64,000 nt of DNA from Phoronis australis. Its lineage: Eukaryota > Phoronida > Phoronidae. Position 1 is the first letter of the stretch; every line of letters begins with the position of its first letter. The stretch covers positions 763,186 through 827,185 of the forward strand of contig NMRA01000098.1 in the NCBI GenBank assembly GCA_002633005.1. Reading direction: 5' to 3'. The translations under genes and the position numbers were made by a program. This document shows positions 44,501 to 56,844 of the stretch, piece by piece. The notes under the pieces are model-generated. The model did no database searches. It was not told the origin of the DNA and saw nothing but the letters and a program-made list of their open reading frames with translations.

Positions 44501-47500
44501 TCCTTACCGATGTTGGAAAAATTAGCATTCTATCGTTATACTGCTGATAAAAGTGTGGTGCAATGTTTTGTGTTGGCTTTCAGGCCATGAAATATTGCTT
44601 CACCTATTTACTTTTTTCTTCAACCAAATGTTGTTCTTTCAGGAGGTTGTGTACACATCAAATTATCAGAACTGGTTTTTAGAATTTTGATACCTGCAAA
44701 CCGAATTTCAGAACAGATTTTGCTCTCAAAAATTTAGGAAGTGGTGCATGTACGTGTCATTGTGCGCACTGTTTTCAAAAGGACAACATACTTTTCTTTG
44801 TTGCAAAACAGAGAATTACGCAAAAAATAGGCTGTAACGGGCAAGGTGATTGTTCGGTTGACTCCCAGATTTTGCATGCACCGCCACTGGTCTTAAGTTT
44901 CACGGCGAGATGACAAGCAGAACAACCGGGGCTGTGGGGAATTTCGAGGTCTGTTGGAGCTCAACACACAGTGGTACCTAGCTGTAGTTTGATGATAGTC
45001 TTCATACAGCTAGTTGGCTGGCTAGGTGAAATGTAGGCAATGACCATCGCCTCTGTTGGCCCGACCAGAGGCGATGCAGCTCCTATAGACGCTCTGTACG
45101 CCGGAAGCTTTTCGGCGAATTATGCCTCACACCGACTAAACCATCAAAGTCACATTGTTATAAATACCTTTTGCGCATATAGGAACACCTTAGGAGGTTG
45201 TCGATGTGTTTAATTCCTTCCAACTCGAACAAATACTCCCGTTATGAAACTTTTTCTTCGCTTTTTCAACATTTTCATTTTTTTAAGCAGGCCAAAGGTC
45301 AGAAGTTGCGGTCCTACCGGCGAACTTTGAAAGCTGAAGTTCCTGCCCTTTGCGTACGTGCTGCCGGGAACCAGCCGTGCATTTGCCTTGTTGTTAAACA
45401 TTAAAATGTCAAATATGTGCACAAAGACTATTAAATGTCATATCAACAGCATTTATTTTTATCAAATACAAACAATAATTCATTGAAATACAATCAGTTT
45501 CAAGTAACGCCAATTGAAGACAAGTATAGGTGGTGGCGTTTTGGAAACGAACATTTGACTGACAAGACCGCAATGGCTCACCTTTGGCCTATTTAAAGAT
45601 TGAGGTCATGAAGTCACATCACCTAGCGCCCTGTGCGGTTATTACGGCGAATACAGTAATACAGGTCTCATTGATAGCTTTCAAAGCATGTATCAACTTT
45701 TGTTGTATCTTTTTATCTGACTGAGAAAATTGCCTTTAAAGGGGTGTGATGGACGTACACAGAGAATTTGAATTTTTTTGCTTACCATCTTCAAAGGGAA
45801 GTCAGGGATATAGGGGGTTGTTTCATATCTTTAATCAAATGTACTGAAAAGTTAAAATCCTAGAGTATATTCCTAGCATAGGCCTACCTGTGATGATTTC
45901 GTGCAAAGGTCAGTCGGTACATTTAAATTAAAAACACATTGAATTAGTATCAAAAGACCAATATAGCTTAAATACTGTAAAGGTTTGAATCATTGTGAAT
46001 TGATATCTTAGTCACAACAAACAATTTAATACTAGAAATTCAGAGCGTACGTACGTCCGTCACACTAACTCAACTGATATCGAGCTGTCTGACAAAAATT
46101 TCTTAGAAGATATCGTCAAAAAAATTTTTGTGTTGTACTTTGCAAACATTCCACTAGATCATCATATAAAACAAAAAATTGTAACTTAATGCAACTCACC
46201 GAAAATTAACGTAAAAAAAAATTTTTAAAAATTCAAATTCTCTGCGAATGCCCATTACATCCCTTTAGAGGCAATTTTCTCAGTCAGATTAGAAGAGAGG
46301 GGAAAAGTTGATACAGGCTTTGAAAGCTATTACTGATACCTATTAATTGATGTATTAATCATTTTCCTAGCGTGAACATATTTTCACGATTGATCAAAAT
46401 GTTCTCTGATCGTACGTCCGTCACAAATGGAATAATAAAGTAGGTAACAAGTAGCTGCAGCTCAAAAATACCTAGTATCAACTTTTTTAACATAAAACAC
46501 AGCATAGCAGGTCTGAGCAGAAAGGACACGTTGATTCCCGCGCAACAGCAACTTGACATGTATTCCTTTAGGTCTCTCGTTATTTATTCTCTAGAACACC
46601 TTAGGAATTCTGGTTTTGCACCTTGAATTTTCCGAAAGCTAAGCATTTGTTTACAAACACGGGGCAGCAACAGAAAAACAATATGATCATTGAATTGACC
46701 TTTTGTTTTATTTACATTTTATAATGTGGTCCAAATTTTCTGATTTTATTAAACTGAATTTACTAAGAATAACTAGATGACATTGTGAACAATAACTTTT
46801 CTGCAAGTGCTTTTGAAATTGCAAAAGACCGATGCATTAAATTTAAATCTGTTGCAACTTCTTTACTTAATATTAAAACTGTCTTTGTGATATATAATCA
46901 TTCTAAGGTTCTTAGATGTAAGATTCATTTTGTCTTCTGCAAGTTTAGAAAGTAAAAATAGGACCTACAATTATTTTTATTGGCCGAAAAATTGTAATTT
47001 CATGGGTGTGACGGACATAAAAATTTGCCGTACGTCTGTCACGCAATTTCTGACTTACCAAATAATCTCTGGGATCTAAAATTTTGGTCAAAAGTGTTGA
47101 GTAACAAGCTAAAAGAGAATCTGAAATTATTTTAATTTTGGATGAAAACTTAACGTAACTACACTTTTTATCACTTTTTGTGGCAGACGTACAGAACCAT
47201 GATATACAGGAGTTGGCCTTTGACCCCAAGAGGTCAATGATGTGCCAAAGTTGAAATGTTCTTTTTGTAAAGTTTGGGCTTCATGTGATTGCACAAATTT
47301 AATAATATAATGAAATTCCCATAATTGGCTTATTTATGACAATAACTAACAACACACATGAAAATCGAGCTAATTTTTTAGGGTCAAGTGATCCCAAAAA
47401 TGGGTCCATTTCAGCAAAAAATTGAAAGTTGTAAAACAATCAAATATGGATCCTGAAACTAGTGAGACTGAACTTTCAGATGAGACCAGAAATTATAGTC

Positions 47501-50500
47501 AAAATTTAATTTTTTGTCTCAAGGTTGACCTTTTCACGGAATAGTCCCTTGTTTTTCAGCCGACAAAACTTTATGTGGATTGGAATCCTCAGAATTCGTT
47601 TCGGCGCCTGAGATTTTCAGCTTTAGCAACCTCAGATTTTGTTATGGTCCCTCTGGATTTTTGCCAGGTCACCAAATGCGACCTGCGTGGAACGCTGCAA
47701 CCAACGTCCTGCCTTTTAGCTGTCGGGAGGTCTTTTAAAGTTTAAAGCAACTTTAAATCCCTGGTTTTATACCATGACCTTAAATGAATTTGCACTGTAG
47801 TGTTGGCTATCATCAATTTAAACTCGAAAGCAACGTCTTGGGTAGGTGATGGTTTTGATTGTTGGTACCAGGAATAGATTTTCATTTTAGTTGTTTTCTG
47901 GCATGAATTTTCACATAGAAGGAAAAAGTGCTGCCGGTAACTTGTGTAGTAGCCAGCGTCACTCAATACTGCTCAAAGTGACCTTGGTAGGGAGTGAGGC
48001 AAAAAAGGCACCAGTTTTTGTCTCTTTTGGCGCATCTGTTTTAATCAAATTTTGCCGCTTTTTCAACCCGTGCCCCATTCTTTTTTTCTTGAAAGTTAGC
48101 CTGGGATTTTGACCAGTTCACAAATGACGACCTGTCGATTTTCAATGGCATCAAGGCTTATAATGGTCAAAAGCATGGTCCTTTATTTTGAATGCCCTCC
48201 AACAATTACCATGTCTATACTTGCTAATTTCTATTCAATCTCCATTAACCTAATGAACAACTGGGAATAATACAACTGCGCTTGATGGAATCACTTTGCA
48301 ATCGTGCTTGTCTTCAATTTTTCACAAAATTAATTTCTTCATTCACCCCGACACCCTTGGCGTAATCTGTGCTCTGTATTCAATGTTTTCCTAGAATATT
48401 TCAAGTGATTGGTATACAATACAGAAATATTACATTTGAAATTAAGCTTCAGGTTTTATTCTGTGCTGCATAATTGTCTGTTAGAAATTTGGCATAGAAT
48501 GTACTCTCCTTATTGCTGTAATGATAAACAGCTAACTAAATGTCTCCTGGTAAGTAATTTTTCTGATTTTTCACCATTTGCAAATTGTTTGCATTTAATG
48601 TTGAAAATCCCCGTGCATGTTCAAATCGCTGACCTCTTGCCTGCAGATTTGGACCACTATTGGTATTTGTCAACATTAAATATCACTCTATTTGTGACTG
48701 ACCTTTTTTGTAAGTTTTGGGATTGTGTGTAAATTGTAACTGTCTGTTCATTTTATTACAGGAGAAGAGTGGTAGCTCTGAGCATGTCAGTGTCAAAGTG
48801 GTCGCACCGGACGGCAGCGCTGTGGTGTTTAAAATAAAAAAGACGACGCAACTAAAAAAATTAATGACCTCATATTGTGACAGAGCTGTGAGTGAGAACA
48901 TATGCCACTAACTACTGCAGTGCTTCATCAGGGTTTGGCACACTCACCAAATGAAGAGAAGCAACCTTAATCTGTACACAACTAATGTCTCTCAATCTCC
49001 TATTAATCTTGTGTTTAATGTATTAAAGACCCATGCACCACTAATTAGCCTTGGGTCAAAGCAAAATTAGAATAAGTCATCGGCAGGTAATCTTGCCATT
49101 GAAGAAATCAATGAATGCTGTTTGGCCATAATTTATAGTATGTAATTAGAAATGCATGTTTGTGGAATTCAAAAAAGATAAAGAATCTATGGCTCCCCTC
49201 AAAAACAAATCTAAAGAGTCCTTTTCAAAGATTGCGATGGGTGGACCTTGAAGGCTATATTGAGTGCTGCTTTGGTTATATGACTATTACCTTGGGACAT
49301 CCCATTTGACACTGAAAGGAATGTCGATTGGTGTAAATTAATTTTGCAGAAAAGTCAACATTGTTTTGTGAGGTGATATTGAGGTTGTAGGAGACCTTGT
49401 TTGTGTTATTTTTGGTTTAGTTAACTTTTTCATTCTTATTTCATCTTGCTTTAATGTTGGCCATTTTTGACCCACCGATACGGCGCTATCTACAACTGTG
49501 AAATCACTGTTTGGTCTCTTTATGACAGCCTCCAATTTGGATTTTGTGCCATGTTTTATTCACCGATTTGTCTATCATTTTCCTCTCCATCACGAGCCCG
49601 CCTCTCCATCACGAGCCCTCCTCTCCATCACAATACATCTTGATTTAGGCCAATTAACATTAGGGCTGTTCCAGTAAAATCCGTGTGGGAGGGGGGGACA
49701 GCAGCAGAAATAAAAATTCATGAGTGGTGGTCTTCAGAAAAAAACTCAATTTATGGGTGGTCCTTCCTGTAAGAAGTGATGCATTAAAAATGGGTGGTAT
49801 TTTTTGACCTGTTAATGTTGACAGGATGGTTACTTCAGCCAAACACATCTTCAAAGAAATCAAAACTCAAAAATATGCAATTGGCAAATATCCTAACTTA
49901 TCCCAATACAAAAAAGCCCATATTGCCAGTGAACAAAGTGCAATATGTTCACTAAGCCATTAATCAAGTCATGGGCAACTTGATTTGAGCCAACTGCTTG
50001 TCTGCAGTCCTATTGAATTGAAAAGTTATGCAACACTAAACTGGTGTTAACACATATAGGAAAATTGATGATTTTTAAATAAAAAGTATGAGGAGTAAGA
50101 TAAACAAGTTCCGATATTCACTTGACATAGAAGTATAAAAGAGTTCGTGGAGACAGTTTGAGATTCATAGATCCTTATAATTGAAAAAATGTAAATTGAA
50201 ATTATAGACACATGGTGAACAGAGACACCTGTTGGCTGCCAAAAGTATTGCTCACAGGCTACTTTAGTTTTTGACAATATTGGACAAGACAACTAGTTCT
50301 TGTCTGTCAATCATCTAAGTTCTTAACTGGTCCTCCTGGAGGCAATTTGTTTGCAAGTGTTCGATTTTATATTTTAACCTATTAAAAATAATTAAAAAAT
50401 TATGGGTCATGGGTTGGAGAAATAAATGAAAAATATGGGTGGTGGGTACGAAATAAAAGTGCCTTCCCCCCCTCCCATACAGATTTTGCTGGAACAGCCC

Positions 50501-52803
50501 TTATGAAATGGATCTAAAATTGTTCTTTTTTCGAGTTAAAGGTGATTTGCAGGCTTGGAAAGAGCGGACAGTCTGTTATTGCTTTAGACCAGGTTGTGCA
50601 AGTTGCCTTGTCACAGCATGTCATTTTATGTACTACACATGCCAGTGAGAAATAAGGAACTGAGAATTATTTCAGGGCTTGTAATTTTCCTTTTTTAAGA
50701 GGGTTCCCACTTTAATATTTGCTTTCCAGTTTCCTCCGTTTCTGTTTTCTTTGCGTTTAAGTATTTAAAAAGTTTAGTTCAATTTTACAGCAGTATGTGT
50801 TCTGAATCAAAGATTTCGTTCTTTCATGGTGATGAAGATGATTGGTGAAGTTGATGGCTGAAGCCTTGTGGAAAATCCTAATATAGGGGCTGGCCTACAG
50901 ATTGAAACAGTGACTAATTCTATGAGTTAGCAATCTCCATTGGTTCCTGAGAATCACTGACAAAAAATAATAATGTCAGAAACATCCGTTGATTATTTTA
51001 CTGTTCAAGTCCAGTTGGTAGCATAACCCAAATTCTTCACTGCATCAATATGGGGACACACCGTCCACATAACAAGCATCTTGTGCACTTATTTGAGCTA
51101 CAGGGCATTATTAACTGGAAACCTTCATGAGATTTATTCAATGAAAAAATAACTACTCCAAAAAAAATTTCAGTTTTGGATAGAGTATGGTCGCCGAGTG
51201 GAATTTCATTTTCAAAACATTTCTCAATAACTTAATTGTTTAAATTGTCGCCAGTTAACATGGTTTGTGCAATAATGCTGTCACAAAAGAAAACAAACAT
51301 TTAGAATGTTTGTTTGCTGCAGGGGAAAATTTTGAAAACAGAATTTTAAAGTTCGATACCCTGGTTTTCCATGAAAACCCAAAAATGGACGGAATTCGCG
51401 CAAGTTGTAATGAATTCCAAGTTTGCTGTAAGTGATCGTTACGTATTGTCAATACGAGAAACATCTTTAATGTTTTAAAACATTTCTCTTGCAGGGTATA
51501 GAGAGGTCATCGGTGCGGTTTGTTTTTGATGGAAACACCATCTTAGGAGAAAATACCCCACAGGAGGTAAATTCTTAACAAAAAGTCTTGATTGAAGTAA
51601 GGCTAACTGGTGTTGAAAGATTCAAAAGCTGACTCTAGGACTATTGCTAATTCTTGTTTACATACTGATGATTTGGGAATTGGAGGTTCATTATAAGCCA
51701 CCAAACATAACCAGGTCTGTTGTAAAATAGTTTGTATTAATTTAATATTAAGTTTAAGCTTTTGCACATGAAAGTTTCGACCTCAAGCCTTTTATGGATG
51801 GATAACATGAGCGAATTTGCGGGTGGATTTGACTTCAGGTTTCCCCCTAGTGGCAATTTTATTTTTACGTTTACCTCTGTATCTTTAGAGGTCCTAAAGG
51901 GATTTTCATACAATTTAGCTAGTAGGCATCTATTACTGAGATGGCGCAACCCTCCTGGTTTCAGATGAATTCGAGATATTTTGTGCTACCTAGTGGCCAT
52001 TTACAAGTCTGTTTTTTGGCGTCTACCCCTCTCTAAACCAAACCACCCTAAGGATGACTGGAAACGAAATTGGCTGCAATTTCATTTTTCCCGTTTTTCT
52101 CGGTTGGTCTGAAGTTACTCGATGATGTTCCTTGAAATTTGGTAAATAGCTTTCTGTTGAAGAGACTTTGACATGTTCCCGTTTTCTGGATGGATTCGAC
52201 ATATTTTACGCCATCTAGTGGCCATTTGTGTTGTTTCCTGGGCCAAACCACTCTAAGGATGATTTTGAAAATTGGCGCTTATGTTTCTGCTGTGAAGAGG
52301 ACAGCGGATGATGATTTTTGGACGACTGGCACTGCTGTGGCACCTCCTAGTGGCAATTGTTTGCGTCTGGCTGTATCTCCCAAACCCTCTGCAGGATCTT
52401 TATTAAATTTGGCTACTGTATTTATATGAAATTGAAAACGGAGAATGACGACATTTGGGTGGATACGACTTGATGGACTTATTCTAATACTGCTGGCGCT
52501 CCTAATGGCAAGTTTGTTTTTTATGTCTGCCTTTGTATCTTTGGAATTCTTTTTGGATTTTCATGGATTTTAGCAATTGTTTTGAGAGACAACACCTTCC
52601 CATATTTAGTTGGGTTCAATGTATTCTGTGCTATCTAATGGCCATTTTTATGATGCAAATAAACACCCCTAGAAGCACACTGTTGCAGTGCAGTTGTGGG
52701 GGCTTTACTATTCTCTACGTTGCTCTTGTTTCAGCTTGACATGCAAGATGAAGACACTGTGGAGGTTTTCAATGCACAAACAGGAGGGCATTATGTGCTC
52801 TGA
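41544..52803 (+). CDS. SUMO: SUMO small ubiquitin-like modifier, four exons
   Basis: SUMO is conjugated to lysines of target proteins by the E1 SAE1/SAE2, UBC9 and E3 ligases, mainly in the nucleus. Exons: 41544-41567 (MSEQQEKK), 48762-48887 (EHVSVKVVAPDGSAVVFKIK), 51495-51566 (GIERSSVRFVFDGNTILGEN) and 52735-52803 (LDMQDEDTVEVFNAQTGG then HYVL). All junctions are phase 0 GT-AG. The protein has 96 residues (human SUMO1 101). The ubiquitin-like fold covers residues 15-90, and Gly91-Gly92 is the site where SENP proteases remove the last four residues. The QTGGH ending and short N-terminus resemble SUMO1; I see no clear psi-K-x-E chain-forming site. Intron 1 exceeds 7 kb and holds several transposons. 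The last acceptor lies in repeat sequence. A poly(A) signal is at 53505-53510. Confidence 0.95.
41906..43358. mobile_element. Mutator-like foldback element with interlocked inverted repeats (SUMO intron 1)
   Basis: Flanked by perfect 10-bp (at least 9-bp) duplications TAATGTCCAT at 41897-41906 and 43359-43368. Two inverted-repeat pairs interlock in order A, B, A', B'. Arm A begins ATAGGCAATTACATTGCC at 41911 and its complement ends at about 42770. Arm B begins TAGGCAACACATAGCCCC near 42049, continues about 540 bp, and its complement runs 42812-43358. The TAGGCAA ends resemble the two elements at 19835 and 21386. It starts about 340 bp after the SUMO exon 1 donor. No transposase frame is seen. 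Confidence 0.8.
43945..44373 (-). CDS. Unidentified 142-codon ORF inside SUMO intron 1
   Basis: Open from ATG at 44373 to TAG/TGA-type stop at 43945 (the frame continues a few codons upstream without ATG). The protein has balanced composition rich in Ser, with a basic patch (KAKTRKKVVKSNQIRTN) and a C-terminus LLFNEWQIQAFLGECEELMN, which reads like a genuine helical end. I do not recognise it. It abuts a dispersed repeat at 44383, so it may be part of a retrocopy or a last exon whose partners are lost. The opposite strand is also open for 100 codons, which lowers confidence. Confidence 0.35.
   Translation of the reverse strand, partial: YMSPVPFNCALPSSLWDLKSMARNQFSESSATDCSKSPSATMIHDPLNSLSTTPRQAPPDLNIDQVLTCWTNKSGRLFPDFWQLRVNSASLKAKTRKKVVKSNQIRTNVTNVVPGKVQSSRLLFNEWQIQAFLGECEELMNM
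44383..45030 (+). repeat. GGCACAAAGCTGTATACT family, fourth copy
   Basis: Opens with a palindrome (AAAGCTGTATACT then AATATACAGCTTT) and continues through blocks shared with 22442-23180. It stops where a truncated foldback element begins at 45034, the same order as at the 22-kb locus in reverse, so the two families may move together. Confidence 0.65.
45034..45635 (+). mobile_element. Truncated foldback, Mutator-like element
   Basis: Left arm begins TAGGCAATGACCATCGCC and matches the 19835 element through the centre, but the right arm is missing. Sequence changes at about 45630 to CGGTTATTACGGCGAATACA, which resembles an ACCGTATT-type terminus. No partner duplication can exist because the end is lost. 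Confidence 0.75.
45660..46350. mobile_element. Inverted-repeat element with CGTACGTCCGTCAC motifs
   Basis: Arms of about 110-130 bp: left TAGCTTTCAAAGCATGTATC to GAGAATTTGAATTTTTTT (45674-45782), right its complement (46222-46335). Motifs related to CGTACGTCCGTCAC occur near 45743 (complement), 46044 and, outside the arms, near 46410, 47005 and 47030. No coding capacity. Confidence 0.65.
46351..48761. other. Rest of SUMO intron 1
   Basis: No gene is recognised. It contains further CGTACGTC[CT]GTCAC-type motifs to about 47190 and an AGGTCGCATTTGCGACCT-like scrap near 47665-47690. The frame at 48409-48732 ends next to exon 2 and looks intronic. Confidence 0.4.
49563..49632. repeat. 19-bp minisatellite
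   Basis: About three and a half copies of CCTCTCCATCACGAGCCCT in SUMO intron 2. Confidence 0.85.
49662..50501. mobile_element. Non-autonomous DNA element with AGGGCTGTTCCAG ends
   Basis: Inverted ends of about 38 bp: AGGGCTGTTCCAGTAAAATC then a G-rich run on the left, and the complement on the right (TTTTGCTGGAACAGCCCT). The interior has TGGGTGGT-type runs near both ends. The target duplication is unclear. It lies in SUMO intron 2. Confidence 0.75.
50502..51494. other. SUMO intron 2, remainder
   Basis: Apart from the partial similarity of 50545-50640 to 32150-32230, I see nothing recognisable. Confidence 0.35.
51755..52732 (+). repeat. 145-bp monomer element ending at the SUMO exon 4 acceptor
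   Basis: CCTAGTGGC-type cores at about 51848, 51991, 52206, 52347 and a decayed core near 52500 follow the A-B-C monomer logic of 26190-27945. The right terminus (TTGCTCTTGTTT) is fused directly to CAG|CTTGAC of SUMO exon 4 at 52732-52735. Confidence 0.8.
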
Positions 52804-53520
52804 ATGAACGGACAGCTGTGCTAGTGACCGTGTCACTGAGAACAGTAAAACTGGGATATTTTATTTGATCGCAGGCTAATGGAGAACAGGAGTGCTTCGT
52901 CACGTGTGACGATTTGCGTGCACTGGTGTATGGCAAGTCGTTACAGAACAACCCTTGCGACGATTTGCGTGCACTGGTGTATGACAAGTTGTTACAGAAC
53001 AGCACTTGTGATGATTTGCATGCACTGGTGTATGGCAAGTCGTTATAGAACAACACAGGCGATGCTTTTTTCATTATCAGAATGACTTCGCTTTTCCCGA
53101 GGCGTTTCGGAACTGTTTCAAGCTAGTGATGTTTGAAGACCCCTCATTCATTATGGCTCCACATAATGAACATATCTAATGGGTAATTAATAAACATGGC
53201 TGCTTGCATCTCCAAAAGGAGTGTTTTGCACACTGGTCATATTTGTTGGTGAGATGCATGTGACTGTCAAGTTGCCATTGCTGTATGGAAGTCTGCCACT
53301 GGTCATCCCCGTAGTTGTGGCATGGTTCTAACTAGAATCCACCAGAATTGTTTGAAGGTGCAATATGTTCTGAAGTCATCACCTGTCTACGTATTAAGAA
53401 AAGGAGTAGAACTGTTACCAACAGCTTGAAATGTGTTGTTTTTTTTTTTTTCGTAAAGTTAGTTCAGCCAGTGGATGTCTTCTACCATGGCATGCAAATC
53501 CGAAAATAAAATCGTTGCTT
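52804..53520 (+). other. SUMO 3' UTR with 51-bp tandem repeat
   Basis: Three copies of a 51-bp unit (GATTTGCGTGCACTGGTGTA and following) start near 52911, 52962 and 53013. AATAAA is at 53505-53510. Because 51 is a multiple of three, the minus strand stays open for 101 codons; I regard that as a by-product. Confidence 0.7.
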
Positions 53521-54374
53521 AATTCTGGATCCATTTTGCATTCTGTTTCTTGTTTTGTATTAAACTTGTGTACATTTCACTTTTACTAGAGTCAGTTACT
53601 GTTCTTGTCCATTGCTGTTGCAATTGGTTACTGAAATAGTTACGCAGGTGTGTACACATGGTAAAATAACTGCTGATACTTAACTGTTTTGATACCAGGT
53701 TTTAGTTTCCATGTTGTCTAAAACAATAAAACACTTGTCATTTGCTATTGTAAACTGAAATACAAGCCCTGAATAGTTAACAGCTATGTACATGTACTTG
53801 TGGTATGTGCTTGTGGAATCCCTGGCTGAAAAAACCTAACCTTGGACCTTGATAGATTTTGCTGCTATATATATACAGCACTCGTTGCTGCTCTGGTTTT
53901 TCTGAGGTACTTGATCTTATCAAGCATTGTTTTAACTCTGTGTTTGTGTTGAGCTCCTGTTCCCATATGTGGCCATCATGTTTTAGAGAATTGTTACACT
54001 GTGTATTTTTGTCATTCATCTTGTACATTTGTAGTTATAGTAAAAAATAAATTGTAAAATACTTTGATCAAGAATAGTGTTTTGAACTTTGATAAGATCA
54101 TGATTTTTTTATCTTGGTCTCGGGAATAAGTAAACTGTAATGAAAAACTCTCAAAAGGATCTTGTCATGTTGATCCTTTTATTCATACTTTGTAACTTCA
54201 GAGTAACATGTTGATATATGCTTTATGTTGTGAGTTTGAATAGGTTTGAGTGCCAGTGGTTGCAGATCTGTAGAATATGGATACCATACTGTTTTCAGTA
54301 TCTAATATTTCGTACATGTTCCTCAGGGTTCTTCACCTTCCAAATGGTACATAAATGCCCCAGCCAAAGCAATC
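53521..54374. other. Downstream of SUMO, no gene
   Basis: AT-rich sequence with further AATAAA matches (near 53726 and 54046) that could serve as alternative SUMO poly(A) sites. No coding signal. Confidence 0.35.
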
Positions 54375-56655
54375 GGCTAAATCACAATCAAGGTCCATAT
54401 TCGAGAGTTGACTGTTGACTGTGTTAGGGTCTAAAATATTTTTTTTGGTCACTTACCAAATGAATCTCATATGCAGAGTTATTTAGTTGTGCAAATTAAA
54501 AAAAGAATCAAAATGGGACAATATTTGAGAAATTTATGCATGTTTCGTCTATGAATTTCATGCATTTTTAGCATTAAGAGTGGCCATTTTAAAAATTAAC
54601 AATTTTCAATTGTCAACAGTAGAAAAGAAATTTATTGTATCAAGTTAGCAATTGCTTAGATATCACTGGGAATAACTTGAGTCACTTTCAGAATCACTTA
54701 ATAGATGGACTTGTGTTTAATCATTGAAAAATGGTAGGTTCATCATAAAACAGGCACTTGTTACGAAATTCGTAAATTCTGTGTTTTTAACCCTCACCTA
54801 CTGTAAAGAATGATAAAAACTAAAGTTCACATTCTGTCATAAAAAGAACTGCAGAATATGTTAGCCCAGGCAACACAATAAATTATTTAATATATAAACA
54901 AACCAAAAGTTTGGATATTGACTGGATTCTGCTACGTTGAAAATGGGCCAAAAAGGCTAACAAAGTGTAGTGTACGTACCCCCATGTGGAATTCAATAAC
55001 ACAGATGGTCATTGCTAATGAAATGATTGCCTTTTAAATATCAACATGGTGCTTATTATGACCAAAGAAAAATAAATGGCCATACAACATTATGTTACCA
55101 TGTGATGCAGAAACAGTGATGTAGTGTACTTACCCCCATGTTTACCAATGCCATGAAAAAGTATCACTTCGTAAGTGAGCAGCACTGGTCATAGACAGTT
55201 TCCTTCCTTAAAAATGTTAGGTTAAAAGGGTGTTAATTGCAATTACATTTGTTTTGAGTGAAAAATTAGCATTTGTGTAGTGTGCCTATTTTCAAAGTAC
55301 GGCAGATGTGCACATGAATGCTGGGCTTTTTATTTTTTTCTCTTTGAACTGTAAATCGACTAACTCTCGGTAGATTCTTAGTATTTAGTTACAAACCTGA
55401 CATGTTATCGAAATGTATTGTACGTACCCCTGTGTAGTGTACGTACCTCGATGTGAACAAGTACCATAAAACAAAAATATTACACGGTAAGTAAGCAACA
55501 CTTGTCACAGACAGTTTCCTCCTTTAAAAATGCTAGGTTAAAAGGGTGTTAATTACAAATACAATTGTTTTGAGTGAAATATTAGCATCTGTGTAGTGTA
55601 CGTGCCCCTACATTTTAACATGTGCCTGTTTTCAAAGGATGACACACAGATGTGCACATGTATGTTGTACTTTTTATTCGTTCTCTTTGAATAGATTTGG
55701 TAAATGAACTAACTCTCGGTAGGTTCTAAGTATTTTTATAAAGCTGACGAGTCATTGAAATGTAGTGTACGTACCTTCAACCTCTGTGCTATAAAGTATT
55801 GCTCACGAGTGTTTTACATACTGCTGTTCTTGATGGAGTGAACAATACTGATATTTCCAAAAATGTCTGACAAAATAAGAACAATGGACATTATCAAATT
55901 TGTAGGCAATAAATTAACATGCTACACAGGACTTGGCTAATACTTAACATCCCACGTCGACAATTGACGTTGCAGAGGCAGGTTCTTTATCTCTCAAGAC
56001 AACTTGCAACAAACCAACAAGTAGGGGCAGAGCAAAACTCGAGACCATCCCATACATTTGTAACCTAGTCAAAATTTGACGTTGATTGACTGCGTAGTGT
56101 ATGTACTCCCAAACCAGTACCATTTTTTACTGTTTACAGGCGGAACACTGGGCCTAGCATTGCTTTAACTATTTTGACCAACTGGTGGATGTATTGAAAG
56201 CTAGGCAAATAGCTCTAAGTTGAAAAGTAGTTACTTGTCATTTTCTTTTTGTAAGAATCATAATGCAAGGGAAGAAGTTCTCATTATACTGTTTTAAGAT
56301 ATGCAATGTATCATCATCTAGAACAACTTATCAGCACGGTAATAACTTTTCTTACTTTAGTATGTGATACTTCTTTAATTTGATCAAGAACTTGTTAAAT
56401 TAACAGCTACCTTATGAATTTTTGCATGGTAGAAGTTAGAGGTGACCACAAGTTGTAGTGTACGTACCATTTTCTACAACTGTGATGCATTAGGCCTTAA
56501 AATTTTATTCGGTGGTTCTTATGCAAAAAATACTTTAGATTACAAACCTGGAATGATGGTACTTTAAAATAACCCAGCTTTTACAGTTATATGACAATCT
56601 TCATTTTTCACCAAAAGTGGCCACCGAATATGGACCTTGATTAATGATTTGCCCG
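54375..56655. mobile_element. 2.3-kb inverted-end element with reiterated GTAGTGTACGTACC
   Basis: The ends are inverted: AATCAAGGTCCATATTCG near 54385 and CGAATATGGACCTTGATT near 56628-56645, with weaker pairing out to GGC-AAATCA. Inside, GTAGTGTACGTACC or close variants occur near 54967, 55121, 55414, 55433, 55593, 55762, 56093 and 56453. A larger block (AAAAGGGTGTTAATT...TTTGAGTGAAA) is repeated at 55220-55265 and 55545-55580. No transposase frame. Confidence 0.65.
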
Positions 56656-56844
56656 AATCCACTGCATCACCTGTGTACAAAGGTGTGTAAGTACAAATCC
56701 TTCAGGAATATGAATACTTAGTTTTCGAAGATAAGCAAAAAGTGAACTGTGCCGGCTGACACTGATAGCAAACATGAATACCCTATCTTTATTGTAACCA
56801 TTCCTGATTATGTTGAAACACGACGCGGCATACAGTTGTTATAG

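Noticed and set aside
52769-53074. 101-codon minus-strand ORF over the SUMO 3' UTR
   Set aside because: It is open because the 51-bp repeat is a multiple of three; no other coding evidence.
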